Counted from the first letter of the stretch, positions 25,864 to 34,813 are shown. The stretch is DNA of 64,000 nt from Bacteroidota bacterium (GCA_026391735.1 JAPLDL010000022.1:62001-126000), one strand, 5' to 3'. Notes: a model not told the origin generated them from the sequence alone. Translations and numbers: made by a program.

Positions 25864-26226
25864 ATGGAAAAGAAAGAATTTAAAGAAAACCTGGACGGAA
25901 TGATAGACCATTCACTTCGTGAGCCTCCCGATTTTATCTTTCCTGAAGATTTTACAGATAATCTCGTGAAAAAACTGGAGAAACAGCTTGTATGGCAGGA
26001 ACTCCTTACCGAATTCGGTCTGAAAGCCGGACTGGTACTACTGGCTCTTCTGATCATAGGGATTTGCCTGATATTCCCCGCAAATACCGATCCCGCTCCA
26101 CTTCTCCAATGGGTTGCCAGCCACCGTCTGGTTGTATGCGGAAGTATTGGCGTTGGATTGTTCACCTTTATTTTCGACCAGGTGGTCCTGAAATATATGT
26201 TAAAAAGATCCCGGCACTTGTCCTGA
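25864..26226 (+). CDS. Putative membrane anti-sigma factor
   Basis: A 120-residue protein starting at MEKKEFKENLDG; an earlier in-frame codon overlapping the sigma gene was rejected. The N-terminal 55 residues are charged and helical (FTDNLVKKLEKQLVWQELL), followed by two hydrophobic helices (AGLVLLALLIIGICLIF and VVCGSIGVGLFTFIF). The layout, cytosolic head plus membrane helices and position directly after an ECF sigma gene, is that of an anti-sigma factor. There is no HxxxCxxC zinc motif, so it is not a ZAS-type protein. The role is inferred mainly from context. Confidence 0.6.
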   Translation: MEKKEFKENLDGMIDHSLREPPDFIFPEDFTDNLVKKLEKQLVWQELLTEFGLKAGLVLLALLIIGICLIFPANTDPAPLLQWVASHRLVVCGSIGVGLFTFIFDQVVLKYMLKRSRHLS

Positions 26227-26254
26227 TGGTTTCCCTGATCAAACCCGATAACGT

Positions 26255-26485
26255 ATGAATTATAGTGACCTCATAGGAATTATCGGTGTTGGCCTCATCC
26301 TTCTGGCTTATTTTCTGAATATATTTTCACTTATACCCAAAGAAGGGAGACTCTTTTTCCTGATGAACATAATAGGGGCCTGCCTGGCATGTTATGCCTC
26401 TGTTCTTATCCATTATTGGCCTTTTGTGATCCTGGAGGGGGTGTGGACGGTTGTTTCGGTAATAGGACTGATCCGGAAATTCTAA
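26255..26485 (+). CDS. CBU_0592-like small membrane protein
   Basis: A 76-residue integral membrane protein with three closely packed helices (IGIIGVGLILLAYFLNIF, FFLMNIIGACLACYASVLI, PFVILEGVWTVVSVIGLI). It matches my recollection of the CBU_0592-like family found in many bacteria and has the typical length and the motif GxxLLAYxLN. Function is unknown. It starts 28 bases after the putative anti-sigma gene and may be the last gene of the sigma operon; a hairpin follows at 26506-26532. Confidence 0.75.
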   Translation: MNYSDLIGIIGVGLILLAYFLNIFSLIPKEGRLFFLMNIIGACLACYASVLIHYWPFVILEGVWTVVSVIGLIRKF

Positions 26486-26505
26486 AGATTCAAAAATAGA
26501 ACAAC

Positions 26506-26532
26506 GAACTGGTGACAAATTGGCACCAGTTC
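26506..26532. terminator. Hairpin after the sigma operon
   Basis: GAACTGGTG and CACCAGTTC form a perfect 9-base stem with a 9-base loop. There is no T-tract on the plus side, so termination is likely but not certain. Confidence 0.5.
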
Positions 26533-26555
26533 AGGAAATCTATTCACCCTGTATT

Positions 26556-26583
26556 TGTAAATTGTACATAGTACATTGTACAT
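26556..26583. repeat. TGTACA palindromic repeat at the M28 stop
   Basis: On the minus strand the TGA of the peptidase gene runs straight into TGTACAATGTACTATGTACA, a palindrome-rich stretch. It resembles the short repeat at 847-864. Confidence 0.55.
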
Positions 26584-29555
26584 CACTTCTCCGCCGCTAC
26601 CTGGGCCACGGTTTCAATAGCAATGGCTGATAAAGCTGCCCCGTAATCAAGGTCTATGTTTTCCATGGTGTCGTGAGTATCGTGATATCCCTGGCGGTGG
26701 ATGTCATAATTCTCCATGAAGAGAACACTGGGAACCCCGATATCAGAAAATATCATCACATCGGTATTGTATAACGAACTGGTAGGGTCTTCCCATGTGC
26801 GGACCTCACCCTCCAGTGGAAGGAACAAAGCTTTGGCGGGAATCGGGAGCCGGGAGCCAGGTTGCGGGATCCGCGATCCGGGGTCTGAAGTCTTCAAATT
26901 ATCATTCTTCAGTTGTAAATTGTCCTTTACCCTCTCACCTCGCTTGCATCCAGTCCTTTCGGGAGTTGCATTCCATTCAGCTGCCCGCTTATTCCAGGTA
27001 CGGTTGACCAGGTGTGCCGTATAACCCAGTTTGATAGACTCGATAGTCCGCCCGGGAGAGATCTGGAAAATATCCTTTGCATTATCGCGGTTGTGGGCGA
27101 TCATATCCATTACAAACACTCCTTTAACATCAACCCCGCTGAGGTCGATAAAACTCCCGTCATCTCGTTTCATTTTCAGTGTCTTCTGCACATAATTCCT
27201 GCAGAAATTCCGGGCTCCCATACAATCTGAAGGGAATTCTTCTCCTGTTAGATGGAGCAGCCAGATATCTCTTTCAAGCTTTCCTTCTTTTGCCAGCTTT
27301 AAATAAACAGGCGCTGCCAGAAGGAGGGTGGATGTAGCCGAATGATTATCGTCGGCTCCGGCGGCGGCAAGCCTTGCACCGCTTCCTCCTTGAGAGGTGT
27401 CATAAACATCGGCCATATAAGCGGTATCGTAATGGTCGCCCATAATAACTGCTTCTTTCCTGTTCTTACCGGGAATTATTACCAGGATGTTCCTTTCATA
27501 TTCTGTCCCTTCGTGGTTGGCTTTCCAGCCCCCGAACTGGGTAAAATCAAAATCGGTTTCCCATTTGAACGGTAGCTCGCCTGCTTCGGCTTGTCCTTTC
27601 ATGCCGGCTTCGGCAATGGCCTTCCTGTGGCTCGCAAGCAGATATTCACCCAGGCGGTGGAGATCCCTTTCCTTATGCTTTGTCTCGCTCAATGTGGGGT
27701 GATCCTGCACCACATCCGCATTGTCCTTATTAATATATTCCCCGCATGCCAGGAAAAATATACTGTTCCAGAAATCTTCCTCGTACTTTCTCGTTGCCGT
27801 TTCCCCGAAGGTCAGGGGTTGTATGGAAGTGTCGTCATCCCTGATGATGTTTTTAACAAACACCCTGGCCCTGTTTGCCAGTCCGGGTTGGTAAGTGCGT
27901 TGATGTAAAATATCAAGCCATTCCTCCAGGCTTGCATCTTTTTTTATCCTGATCAGGTGGCGGGCAAAGTCCTTCTCCAATGAAGGAGTTTTTAATACTT
28001 CCGAAACATCCAGCAGGGTCATCAGGTTGAAAGCCGTAAGATGCTTGTAATGGTCATGTTCCGAAAGAAAATGTTTCAGTATGGAAACATGCGGCTGCCG
28101 TTCCATTATCCTAGGCCATAATTCTATGGGTTTTGCCGGGTCAGGTGTTTCTGTATCATAGGCCGTGATGTATCCATGCAGAAGGTCGGGGAGAACGATA
28201 GGTTTGGAGGTTATGGTATCAACGCATGAAACTACAGGCCGGTGCCAGAAGATCTCATGTTTCCCGGCATGCATGGGAGGGAAATAAAAGCGGTAACGGA
28301 ATAGTCCGCCTGCCATTACAACCGCTGCAGCATGTTCAATTTCTTTTTTCCCGGCCCGGGGACCGTCAAGCAAAAGCTCCCTATGTTCATTCAGCAACTG
28401 AACATTGCGGGCCATGGGTTTGTTGTACAGGTCAAGAGCAGGAAGTGTAGTGTTGAATAACGTTTGGGCAATAGGATCTATCTCCTTTCCGTCGAGCAGG
28501 GGGTCGTCGGTCCGGCCTTTCCTGTCCCAGCGGCTGGTTCGCACATAAGTGTTCAGAATGAGTTTCTTTAGGATGTCGGGATTTTCATTGCCCGGGACCG
28601 ACTGGTGGAACCAGCCTGACTGTGGCACCCTGATCCCGAAATTTTCTTCATTCCGGCTGACCAGTCTCAGCATGGGAAACTGTATGGCATTGTAAAGGGT
28701 ATCCGACAAGTCAATATATTCCTTGACGCCCCAGGGTATGAGGCTGCCTGGGAAGGGGATCAGGGCAAGGTCCCCGGAAAAATATTTTTGTTTTACGATT
28801 TCGGGCAGGTTCCCGAACGGACGAAACGTAAGCAGGTAAATTGTATCGGAGAAATCATCTCCATCTGCAATCAGGTATTTGGATGTCCATGAAGGAAGGA
28901 TAGATCCGTTCCATTGTGTCAATGGAAGCATACCGTTTGTAGGTAGGATCCGGAACCCTGCTTCCAGCATGGCTTCAGGAGTGTAAGTTTTACGGTCGAA
29001 AGCATGATGGAAAATCTTTCCCATGAAAGCCAGGAAAAAGGATTCGGGGTATTCTTCATTTTGGCCTTTGAAAAACGATTTCCAGAAACTTTTTTCCGGT
29101 CCCTGTTCACTGCTCCCGAAAAAAGTCCAGCGGGATCTGCCTTTATCATCCTTGGTCTTCGATAAAGCCATGGGAGCCAGCATTACATAACGTTCATAAT
29201 TCAGGCTGCCGGCTTTTCCGGCGAGTTCATCCGGCCAGAAAGGATTGTCCTTTAAATTACGGTTGTGCCTCCCTGTGATACCGGGAGGAAGGTTCCCTTT
29301 TCCGAGTTGTATCAGATGCTCCATGCATTGCTGCCCGATGTTGTTCATCCCAGGCTGGAGGTGGAGCAGTTCATCTACTTCATTGATATAAAACCCGTCA
29401 GGATCATCCTCCTTGAAATGCCATGAATACACTTGCCTGTCATAAGGCCTGAACCCGATATGCATGGGAGGCATGAATTCAGAATAGGCAGGCAAAGGAA
29501 ATTTATTCTCTCCTTCATACCAGGGAAAGCCCACAAGAAACTGTTCCCAACCCAT
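26583..29555 (-). CDS. M28-family zinc peptidase with long N-terminal region
   Basis: A 990-residue protein. The C-terminal third is an M28 aminopeptidase-type domain with zinc ligands in GDHYDTA (about residue 704), ADDNHSA, GEEF (about 770), MDMIAHN and the final YHDTHDT. The first 600 residues match nothing I recognise, and there is no signal peptide, unlike most M28 enzymes, so it appears cytosolic. At residues about 885-904 an in-frame low-complexity insert (PGSRIPQPGSRLPIPAK) corresponds to a 7-nt repeat array. The gene overlaps the upstream 82-residue gene by one base (TGATG), indicating translational coupling. Confidence 0.82.
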   Translation of the reverse strand: MGWEQFLVGFPWYEGENKFPLPAYSEFMPPMHIGFRPYDRQVYSWHFKEDDPDGFYINEVDELLHLQPGMNNIGQQCMEHLIQLGKGNLPPGITGRHNRNLKDNPFWPDELAGKAGSLNYERYVMLAPMALSKTKDDKGRSRWTFFGSSEQGPEKSFWKSFFKGQNEEYPESFFLAFMGKIFHHAFDRKTYTPEAMLEAGFRILPTNGMLPLTQWNGSILPSWTSKYLIADGDDFSDTIYLLTFRPFGNLPEIVKQKYFSGDLALIPFPGSLIPWGVKEYIDLSDTLYNAIQFPMLRLVSRNEENFGIRVPQSGWFHQSVPGNENPDILKKLILNTYVRTSRWDRKGRTDDPLLDGKEIDPIAQTLFNTTLPALDLYNKPMARNVQLLNEHRELLLDGPRAGKKEIEHAAAVVMAGGLFRYRFYFPPMHAGKHEIFWHRPVVSCVDTITSKPIVLPDLLHGYITAYDTETPDPAKPIELWPRIMERQPHVSILKHFLSEHDHYKHLTAFNLMTLLDVSEVLKTPSLEKDFARHLIRIKKDASLEEWLDILHQRTYQPGLANRARVFVKNIIRDDDTSIQPLTFGETATRKYEEDFWNSIFFLACGEYINKDNADVVQDHPTLSETKHKERDLHRLGEYLLASHRKAIAEAGMKGQAEAGELPFKWETDFDFTQFGGWKANHEGTEYERNILVIIPGKNRKEAVIMGDHYDTAYMADVYDTSQGGSGARLAAAGADDNHSATSTLLLAAPVYLKLAKEGKLERDIWLLHLTGEEFPSDCMGARNFCRNYVQKTLKMKRDDGSFIDLSGVDVKGVFVMDMIAHNRDNAKDIFQISPGRTIESIKLGYTAHLVNRTWNKRAAEWNATPERTGCKRGERVKDNLQLKNDNLKTSDPGSRIPQPGSRLPIPAKALFLPLEGEVRTWEDPTSSLYNTDVMIFSDIGVPSVLFMENYDIHRQGYHDTHDTMENIDLDYGAALSAIAIETVAQVAAEK
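26844..26900 (-). repeat. GGGAGCC array inside the M28 peptidase gene
   Basis: Seven-nt units (GGGAGCC twice, then GGGATCC, GCGATCC and degenerate forms) are read through in frame as a Pro/Ser/Arg-rich segment between the catalytic Asp region and the final His motif. The unit is related to the GCTCCCA array at 21809-21907. Confidence 0.65.
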
Positions 29556-29803
29556 CAGGCTTCCCCTTCTTCAGGTTCCGTTGAGGTATCCTGGATCTCT
29601 TTATATATCGCCATGATCTCATCTTTGAACCGGCCGGGAGCTTCAAGGTAACCCCAGCCTTCTTCAAGCTCGGTAATGCCACCCAGGGCAGAGTCTTCGC
29701 GTATGATGATCCCGTATGGGATCTGCTTATCCATTAGCACTTCCTCTATAAGTTCAGCCTCGAATTCGTTCTCAAGGACCAGGATTTTTTCAAAATCTTC
29801 CAT
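29555..29803 (-). CDS. Small DUF2007-like protein
   Basis: An 82-residue acidic protein starting at MEDFEKILVL; the longer reading with seven extra residues has a weaker start. The N-terminus (EKILVLENEFEAELIEEVLMD) has the beta-alpha form of DUF2007-type signal-transducing proteins, in which a strand is followed by a helix that senses an unknown signal. The C-terminus is acidic and probably disordered (TSTEPEEGEA). The gene overlaps the M28 peptidase start by one base, so the two are translated together and may act together. Family assignment is tentative. Confidence 0.6.
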   Translation of the reverse strand: MEDFEKILVLENEFEAELIEEVLMDKQIPYGIIIREDSALGGITELEEGWGYLEAPGRFKDEIMAIYKEIQDTSTEPEEGEA

Positions 29804-29897
29804 TGCTTTGAATTTTAAGGACAATTTACAAAGAAATCTGTGAAATTGTCAGATGCTGTGGAAATTATTGACACTTTTGCCATTAAATAATTGCAAA

Positions 29898-31346
29898 ATG
29901 GCAAGAAACAACACATTAAAAACAGCCTTAGCTGCGGTTGTATTTAGTTTATTTACCGGTCCTGTCTCATTCGCACAGAAACCTCTTTCTCCCTCCTCAT
30001 TCCCAAACCCTAAAAACGTAATTATCATGATCGGTGATGGCATGGGGTATAACTGCGTAAAGGCTGCAGATTATTTTTACGGCTCAATGCAGATTGAATC
30101 TTTTCCTGTCAAGCTGGCCGTTTCAACCTATCCGGCGAAGTCGGGGGCCTACGATGAGAAGGATACTACGAAACTAAGCTGGGCTGCCGGGTATAACCCT
30201 TCTCTGGCCTGGAAGGATTCATTGTACCTGCGTAAAGATTTCACTGAATCCGCTGCTGCTGCAACGGCACTGGCAACCGGACGGAAGACCTATAATAATG
30301 TGATCGGGCTGTCAGTTACATACGATACTCTGAGGAATCTTTGCGAGCTGGCAAAGAGCCTGGGCAAATCGGCTGGGGTCATCACCACCGTTCCAATAAG
30401 CCATGCTACCCCGGCGGGTTTCGTAGCACATAACAAAACTCGTCAGCATTACCAGGAACTTGCAACCTACATGCTTTTCAGCAGTCGATGCGACCTGGTC
30501 ATGGGTACGGGTAATCCTGAATTTGATGATAATGGGAAAAAACTCGACACAAAATGGGAGAATACGAAATTCGTTGGCGACAGCAATCTCTGGCTTTCAC
30601 TCAAATCGGGCAGCGGTATTCAGACATCTTTTATCATGAAAGATAAAATTTATAAGGTGACCGATGTGACGGGTGATAAGATCCCCGATCCATGGACTCT
30701 GATCACCTCCGAAAAGGATTTCAGGAAACTGATGAGTGGGAAAACACCTAAACGGGTACTGGGCATACCCGAAGTGTATTCTACGCTTCAGCAGGCAAGA
30801 ACCTTTAGCAAGAGTGAAACAAAGAATTCACCGCCCTGTGCAACACCGTTCAATCAGAACCTTCCCACTCTTGCCGAAATGGTGAGGGGAGGCCTGAATG
30901 TCCTTGACAACAACCCCAAAGGTTTCTTTGTAATGATTGAAGGCGGAGCTATCGACTGGGCCAATCACGACAACCAGAAGGGCAGGATGCTTGAAGAAAT
31001 GAAAAGTTTCAGCGATGCCATCGATACTGTTGTTGCCTGGGTCAACAAGTATTCCAGCTGGAATGAAACCCTGCTCATCGTCACAGCCGACCATGAAAGC
31101 GGGGACCTCTGGGGAGGCAATACCTATATACCTGTTGCCGACAAGGGAAAGAATAAACTTCCCGGGTTAAAATACAACAGCAAGGATCACACGAATGCGT
31201 TAGTGGGTTTATGGGCCAAAGGAAAAGGAGCGGAGATGTATACTGTGATGGCCGGGGAGACTGATCCTGTAAGAGGTGTTTTTATTCAGAACACCGCGAT
31301 CCCCCAGCTGATCTTTATGATGTGGGGGAAGCCTGTTAATTTCTGA
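29898..31346 (+). CDS. Exported alkaline phosphatase
   Basis: A 482-residue exported enzyme of the alkaline phosphatase family, releasing phosphate from phosphomonoesters in the periplasm. The start is MARNNTLKTALAAVVF, giving a clean signal peptide ending SFAQ. Metal and catalytic motifs are IIMIGDGMG (first Asp), TESAAAATALATGRKT (Ser nucleophile region), EGGAIDWANHDN and VTADHESGDLWGG. The nucleophile context ESAAA is a variant of the DSAAS box of PhoA. Its 3' end overlaps the minus-strand 85-residue gene by 11 bases. With the 5'-nucleotidase two genes away it may form part of a phosphate-scavenging set. Confidence 0.92.
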   Translation: MARNNTLKTALAAVVFSLFTGPVSFAQKPLSPSSFPNPKNVIIMIGDGMGYNCVKAADYFYGSMQIESFPVKLAVSTYPAKSGAYDEKDTTKLSWAAGYNPSLAWKDSLYLRKDFTESAAAATALATGRKTYNNVIGLSVTYDTLRNLCELAKSLGKSAGVITTVPISHATPAGFVAHNKTRQHYQELATYMLFSSRCDLVMGTGNPEFDDNGKKLDTKWENTKFVGDSNLWLSLKSGSGIQTSFIMKDKIYKVTDVTGDKIPDPWTLITSEKDFRKLMSGKTPKRVLGIPEVYSTLQQARTFSKSETKNSPPCATPFNQNLPTLAEMVRGGLNVLDNNPKGFFVMIEGGAIDWANHDNQKGRMLEEMKSFSDAIDTVVAWVNKYSSWNETLLIVTADHESGDLWGGNTYIPVADKGKNKLPGLKYNSKDHTNALVGLWAKGKGAEMYTVMAGETDPVRGVFIQNTAIPQLIFMMWGKPVNF

Positions 31347-31593
31347 CCTTGCGGGCGTTTGCCCTGGATTCCACAACAGCGCTGACCAGGTAATATAATC
31401 CGAACAAAGCACCGGCCATCATAAGGCTGTAGTAGAATGAAGGATGGGAGCTGATAAGCCTGCCGATCGGGATTGTAACAAAGCTGAATGAACGTTCGAA
31501 GATTTCACCGAAACGGGTGAAGCTGTTCAGGATATACTGGAAAATCATACCGAAGATGTCGAAGGCGGCGAGAAACGAATGTAAAGCTTCCAT
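31336..31593 (-). CDS. Small membrane protein of unknown function
   Basis: An 85-residue protein with a hydrophobic N-terminal half (LAAFDIFGMIFQYILNSF) and a clear C-terminal helix (YYSLMMAGALFGLYYLVSAVV) followed by a basic tail (ESRANARKVRN). I do not recognise the family. It is convergent with the alkaline phosphatase gene and overlaps its end by 11 bases. A 16-base direct repeat lies about 60-90 bases upstream of its start, a possible operator. Coding status is supported by codon pattern and start position but not by any homologue I can recall. Confidence 0.5.
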   Translation of the reverse strand: MEALHSFLAAFDIFGMIFQYILNSFTRFGEIFERSFSFVTIPIGRLISSHPSFYYSLMMAGALFGLYYLVSAVVESRANARKVRN

Positions 31594-31649
31594 AAATATT
31601 AATTTCCAGCAAATATACAGCCCCCGGTGATGGGTGTATAGTTAATTTC

Positions 31650-31686
31650 GACGAAAGGGGGAAAACAGCGGACGAAAAGGGGAAAA
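31650..31686. repeat. 16-bp direct repeat upstream of the 85-residue gene
   Basis: GACGAAAGGGGGAAAA (31650-31665) and GACGAAAAGGGGAAAA (31671-31686) differ at one base and start 21 bases apart, two helical turns. The placement suggests a regulator binding site. Confidence 0.4.
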
Positions 31687-31703
31687 TCTCAGGCGATTGA
31701 ATT

Positions 31704-33143
31704 TTATTTGAGTTTTGCCCGATCCATGTCCTTATAATTCACTTTATGCTTATACGCCAGGTATCGGATCAGGCAGTCTTCAGTTGTGAGTTCAACCGTT
31801 TTTCCCGGATCTTTGTGATCAAACGTGTATGCTGCCGAGATATAGCTGTTAAGGGCAACAGTATAGGTTTTGTACTGATCAAGAGGCTTTCCTGAGTTGT
31901 TAAGTAGTTTAACCTCAGCCGGTTTTCGGTTCTCTCCCTGAATAATTGTATAGGTCATCCCCGATGGAAGAAGGTCAATATCCTTATCCCTTTTATAGGA
32001 ATTAAGAATAAGAGAGGAAATTTCCTTTGCACTCATCTTATATACAACTACCTCATCAAAGAAAGGATCAAGGCTATACAGCTGTTTCACTTTTATATCC
32101 CCTTCGGGAAGGCTTTGTATCCTTATCGCTCCTTTATTCTGAAACGCAAAATCTGTTTTAGCGGCCCAGGCCAGGGCATCGGTGACCAATGCCCCGAGGT
32201 TCTGCTTGCCCGAAATAGTACAGCCCGCAATTCCCGCCACTTTTTCAAATTCAGGGTTGTTCTCATACGATTTAGCCAGGGACTGAATCTCGGGGTTTCC
32301 ACTTTTCAATGATTCAAGGGCGATAAGGGTGTCGGACTTCTCCACGATTTGATTGCCCTTAAAAACGAGAGTCAGCTTACCAACAAACCTCTGGTATGAC
32401 CCAGCCTGAACTATCATTACACCATTCTGACTGATTGGTTTCCTGAGTATTGAATGCGAATGGCCTCCAATGATCACATCGAACTGCGGATATTCCTCTG
32501 CCAGCTTTACATCTGACTCCTCGCCCAGGTGAGAGAGTGCTATCAGGCTGCCATAGGTCTTTTTGAGATCAACGTATTCTCCGGCTGTTTTAAATGGATC
32601 CTTAAATGTGATACTGTTTACTTTGGAGGGATGTGTGTCGGGAATTCCCTTAAAGTTTATTTCGATAAGTCCCAAAACAGGGATCTCTAAGCTCCCTGCC
32701 TTTACAATGAAATATGGCTGAAGTTGTTTCAGACTTGATGTCCCTGTGTTTATATTGGCACAGATGAAGGGGAACCTGGCCTGTTCTATCCTCTTTTCAA
32801 GGAAATCCTGTCCCAGGTCGAACTCATGATTCCCCAAGCAGCTAAGTGTGAACCCCACCTGGTTCATGAGTTCTATCATCGGGTATCCCTTGTCGCTAAC
32901 CATATCCACGTAAGGATTTCCGGTGAAATTATCTCCGGCCGAAAAAATAACCACATTAGGATGGGTATGCCTCAGGCTGTCGGCAAGGTATTTGAGCCGG
33001 GCGAAACCTTCGGTCTTGGCATGCATATCATTGAGATGAAGGATGATGACCTCAGTTTTGCCTGCCGGGATTTCCTGGGAAAAAACCGGTTTGAAGGCCA
33101 GAACCAGGATAGCCGTCAGCAGAATAAAAAAGCGTTGTTTCAT
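31704..33143 (-). CDS. Exported 5'-nucleotidase/metallophosphatase
   Basis: A 479-residue exported enzyme of the UshA/5'-nucleotidase family (signal peptide ending VFSQ). The N-terminal metallophosphatase domain has ILHLNDMHAK, FSAGDNFTG, CLGNHEFDLG and GGHSHSI, together supplying the two-metal site. The C-terminal domain (about 300-479) provides substrate binding, with NKGAIRIQSLPEGDI in form. It hydrolyses nucleotides or related phosphoesters in the periplasm. Its ATG overlaps the stop of the upstream acyl-CoA ligase gene (TAATG), so the two are translationally coupled although their functions are unrelated. Confidence 0.92.
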   Translation of the reverse strand: MKQRFFILLTAILVLAFKPVFSQEIPAGKTEVIILHLNDMHAKTEGFARLKYLADSLRHTHPNVVIFSAGDNFTGNPYVDMVSDKGYPMIELMNQVGFTLSCLGNHEFDLGQDFLEKRIEQARFPFICANINTGTSSLKQLQPYFIVKAGSLEIPVLGLIEINFKGIPDTHPSKVNSITFKDPFKTAGEYVDLKKTYGSLIALSHLGEESDVKLAEEYPQFDVIIGGHSHSILRKPISQNGVMIVQAGSYQRFVGKLTLVFKGNQIVEKSDTLIALESLKSGNPEIQSLAKSYENNPEFEKVAGIAGCTISGKQNLGALVTDALAWAAKTDFAFQNKGAIRIQSLPEGDIKVKQLYSLDPFFDEVVVYKMSAKEISSLILNSYKRDKDIDLLPSGMTYTIIQGENRKPAEVKLLNNSGKPLDQYKTYTVALNSYISAAYTFDHKDPGKTVELTTEDCLIRYLAYKHKVNYKDMDRAKLK

Positions 33144-34774
33144 TATTTGTAGAGAAATCGTTTAATGCTTCGTTTGGGTGTTTTTTCGAATTCCGCCGGA
33201 TGTATCTCGAAGTCAGAAACCATCATATATTTAGGAACATGATGGTTGAGATCATGAATATATCCTTTAAAGATCCTGTCTAGTTCTTCTTTGGTATGTC
33301 CTGCTTTTTCCACGGCATCATAGTCGGGGTAGATGAGGGCAACGAGTTTCTCATCGCGCTCCAGGACGAGGGATTCCATCACCATAAAGCGGTTGTTCAG
33401 ATGCGATTCCAGTTCTTCGGGATAGATGTTTTTACCGGAAGGTCCAAGGATCATGCTCTTGCTGCGGCCCTTGATGTATACGTTCCCTTGTTTGTCGATC
33501 ACGCCAAGGTCTCCCGAATGAAGCCATCCAACCTCATCGATAACCTGATCAGTGGCTTCTTCGTTTTTATAATAACCCAGCATCACATGGGAGCCTTTCA
33601 CCATGATCTCGCCGGTTGTATGGTATGGGTCGGGAGAATCGATCTTAAGTTGAAGTTCGTCAACTACTCTCCCGGATGCGCCCAGCTGGGTAGTTTTCCA
33701 GGATGCATAAGAGATAAGCGGTCCGCACTCAGTCATACCGTATCCAACCGTAAAAGGAAATCTGATCTTTCTGAAAAACCGCTCGGCTTCAATGTTGAAT
33801 GCAGCACCTCCGATAACCAGTTCCCTGAAATTTCCCCCGAAAACGCTATACAGTTTCGTCCTGATCTTATTATGAAGGAGGATATTTATACCCGGAACAC
33901 CCAGGAGGATCTTTATGGCCCGCTTTCTGAACAAAGGCAGTATCTGGGTCTTGTAGATCTTTTCAATCACCAGGGGGACACTCAGGATCAGGGCCGGCCG
34001 TATTTCCTGGAACGCCTGCATTATGATGCTTGGCGATGGCGTTTTTGTCAGAAAGGTTATATCGCAGCCTAGTGTAAACGGGAATAGGAATTCGAAAGCG
34101 CAGCCGTAAGTATGGGCCAGTGGAAGAAAAGAAAGGATCTTGTCCCTGGGGTTCAGTGGCATGTTCCTGTGAGCATAAAGGATGTTCCCGTAAAGGCTTT
34201 TATGCTGCAGGACCACACCTTTAGAAAAACCCGTTGTGCCTGAGGTATAGCTGATCACAGCAATATCATCCGGCGAAAAATTTTCAAACCTGATCATTTC
34301 GCGAGTGAGTTCAGGGATCTGATATCCGATATCTGATATCCGGCTTTCAGCCTTCTTCTCATAGAGCAATTCATTCGTCTGGATCCTATATACCACCCTT
34401 ATCAGAGGCATTTCGGAGATCTTCAGATCCTTAAAAATAAATTCCTCTACAAACAACATGCAGGCGTCGGAATGGGTCGTGATATAGTGAACGTCGGCCG
34501 GCTTGAAGTCGGGAAGAAGCGGCACGATCACGGCTCCAAAAGTGACGGTAGCTATGTAAATGATTCCCCAGTTGGCTGAGTTTTTGCCCAGGAGGACGAT
34601 CTTATCCCCCTTTTTGATCCCGTTCTTTCTGAAGATATCGTGAATGGCCAGGATCTTTTCGCCTACCTCTTTATAGGTATAAACTGATCCGCCGTAATCG
34701 GATAATGCCCGGTTATCCCAGTTGTTGCGGATGCTGTCTTCAAAAAGGGCTGTAAGGGTTCTCGCGACCGGCAT
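33143..34774 (-). CDS. Long-chain fatty acid-CoA ligase (AMP-binding)
   Basis: A 543-residue acyl-adenylate-forming enzyme that activates fatty acids to acyl-CoA through an acyl-AMP intermediate. Motifs are the phosphate loop ISYTSGTTGFSKGV, YGMTECGPLIS, HSGDLGVIDKQGN and the hinge KGRSKSMIL. There is no signal peptide. Residues about 143-153 (SRISDIGYQIPEL) are coded by a GATATCC/GATATCT array, an in-frame low-complexity loop in the N-terminal domain. The gene overlaps the downstream 5'-nucleotidase start by one base. Together with the acyl-CoA dehydrogenase at the window edge it indicates fatty-acid metabolism. Confidence 0.92.
   Translation of the reverse strand: MPVARTLTALFEDSIRNNWDNRALSDYGGSVYTYKEVGEKILAIHDIFRKNGIKKGDKIVLLGKNSANWGIIYIATVTFGAVIVPLLPDFKPADVHYITTHSDACMLFVEEFIFKDLKISEMPLIRVVYRIQTNELLYEKKAESRISDIGYQIPELTREMIRFENFSPDDIAVISYTSGTTGFSKGVVLQHKSLYGNILYAHRNMPLNPRDKILSFLPLAHTYGCAFEFLFPFTLGCDITFLTKTPSPSIIMQAFQEIRPALILSVPLVIEKIYKTQILPLFRKRAIKILLGVPGINILLHNKIRTKLYSVFGGNFRELVIGGAAFNIEAERFFRKIRFPFTVGYGMTECGPLISYASWKTTQLGASGRVVDELQLKIDSPDPYHTTGEIMVKGSHVMLGYYKNEEATDQVIDEVGWLHSGDLGVIDKQGNVYIKGRSKSMILGPSGKNIYPEELESHLNNRFMVMESLVLERDEKLVALIYPDYDAVEKAGHTKEELDRIFKGYIHDLNHHVPKYMMVSDFEIHPAEFEKTPKRSIKRFLYK
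34315..34343 (-). repeat. GATATCC array inside the acyl-CoA ligase gene
   Basis: Four 7-nt units (GATATCC, GATATCT and variants) are read in frame as part of the enzyme's N-terminal domain. They are of the same family as the UvrA-like gene arrays. Confidence 0.6.
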
Positions 34775-34813
34775 ACTTAAGAATAAAGCACGAAGTTCAT
34801 AAAAATAATTTAC

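Noticed and set aside
33296..34072. 258-residue open frame opposite the acyl-CoA ligase
   Set aside because: It lies entirely inside the ligase gene on the other strand and shows no recognisable domain.
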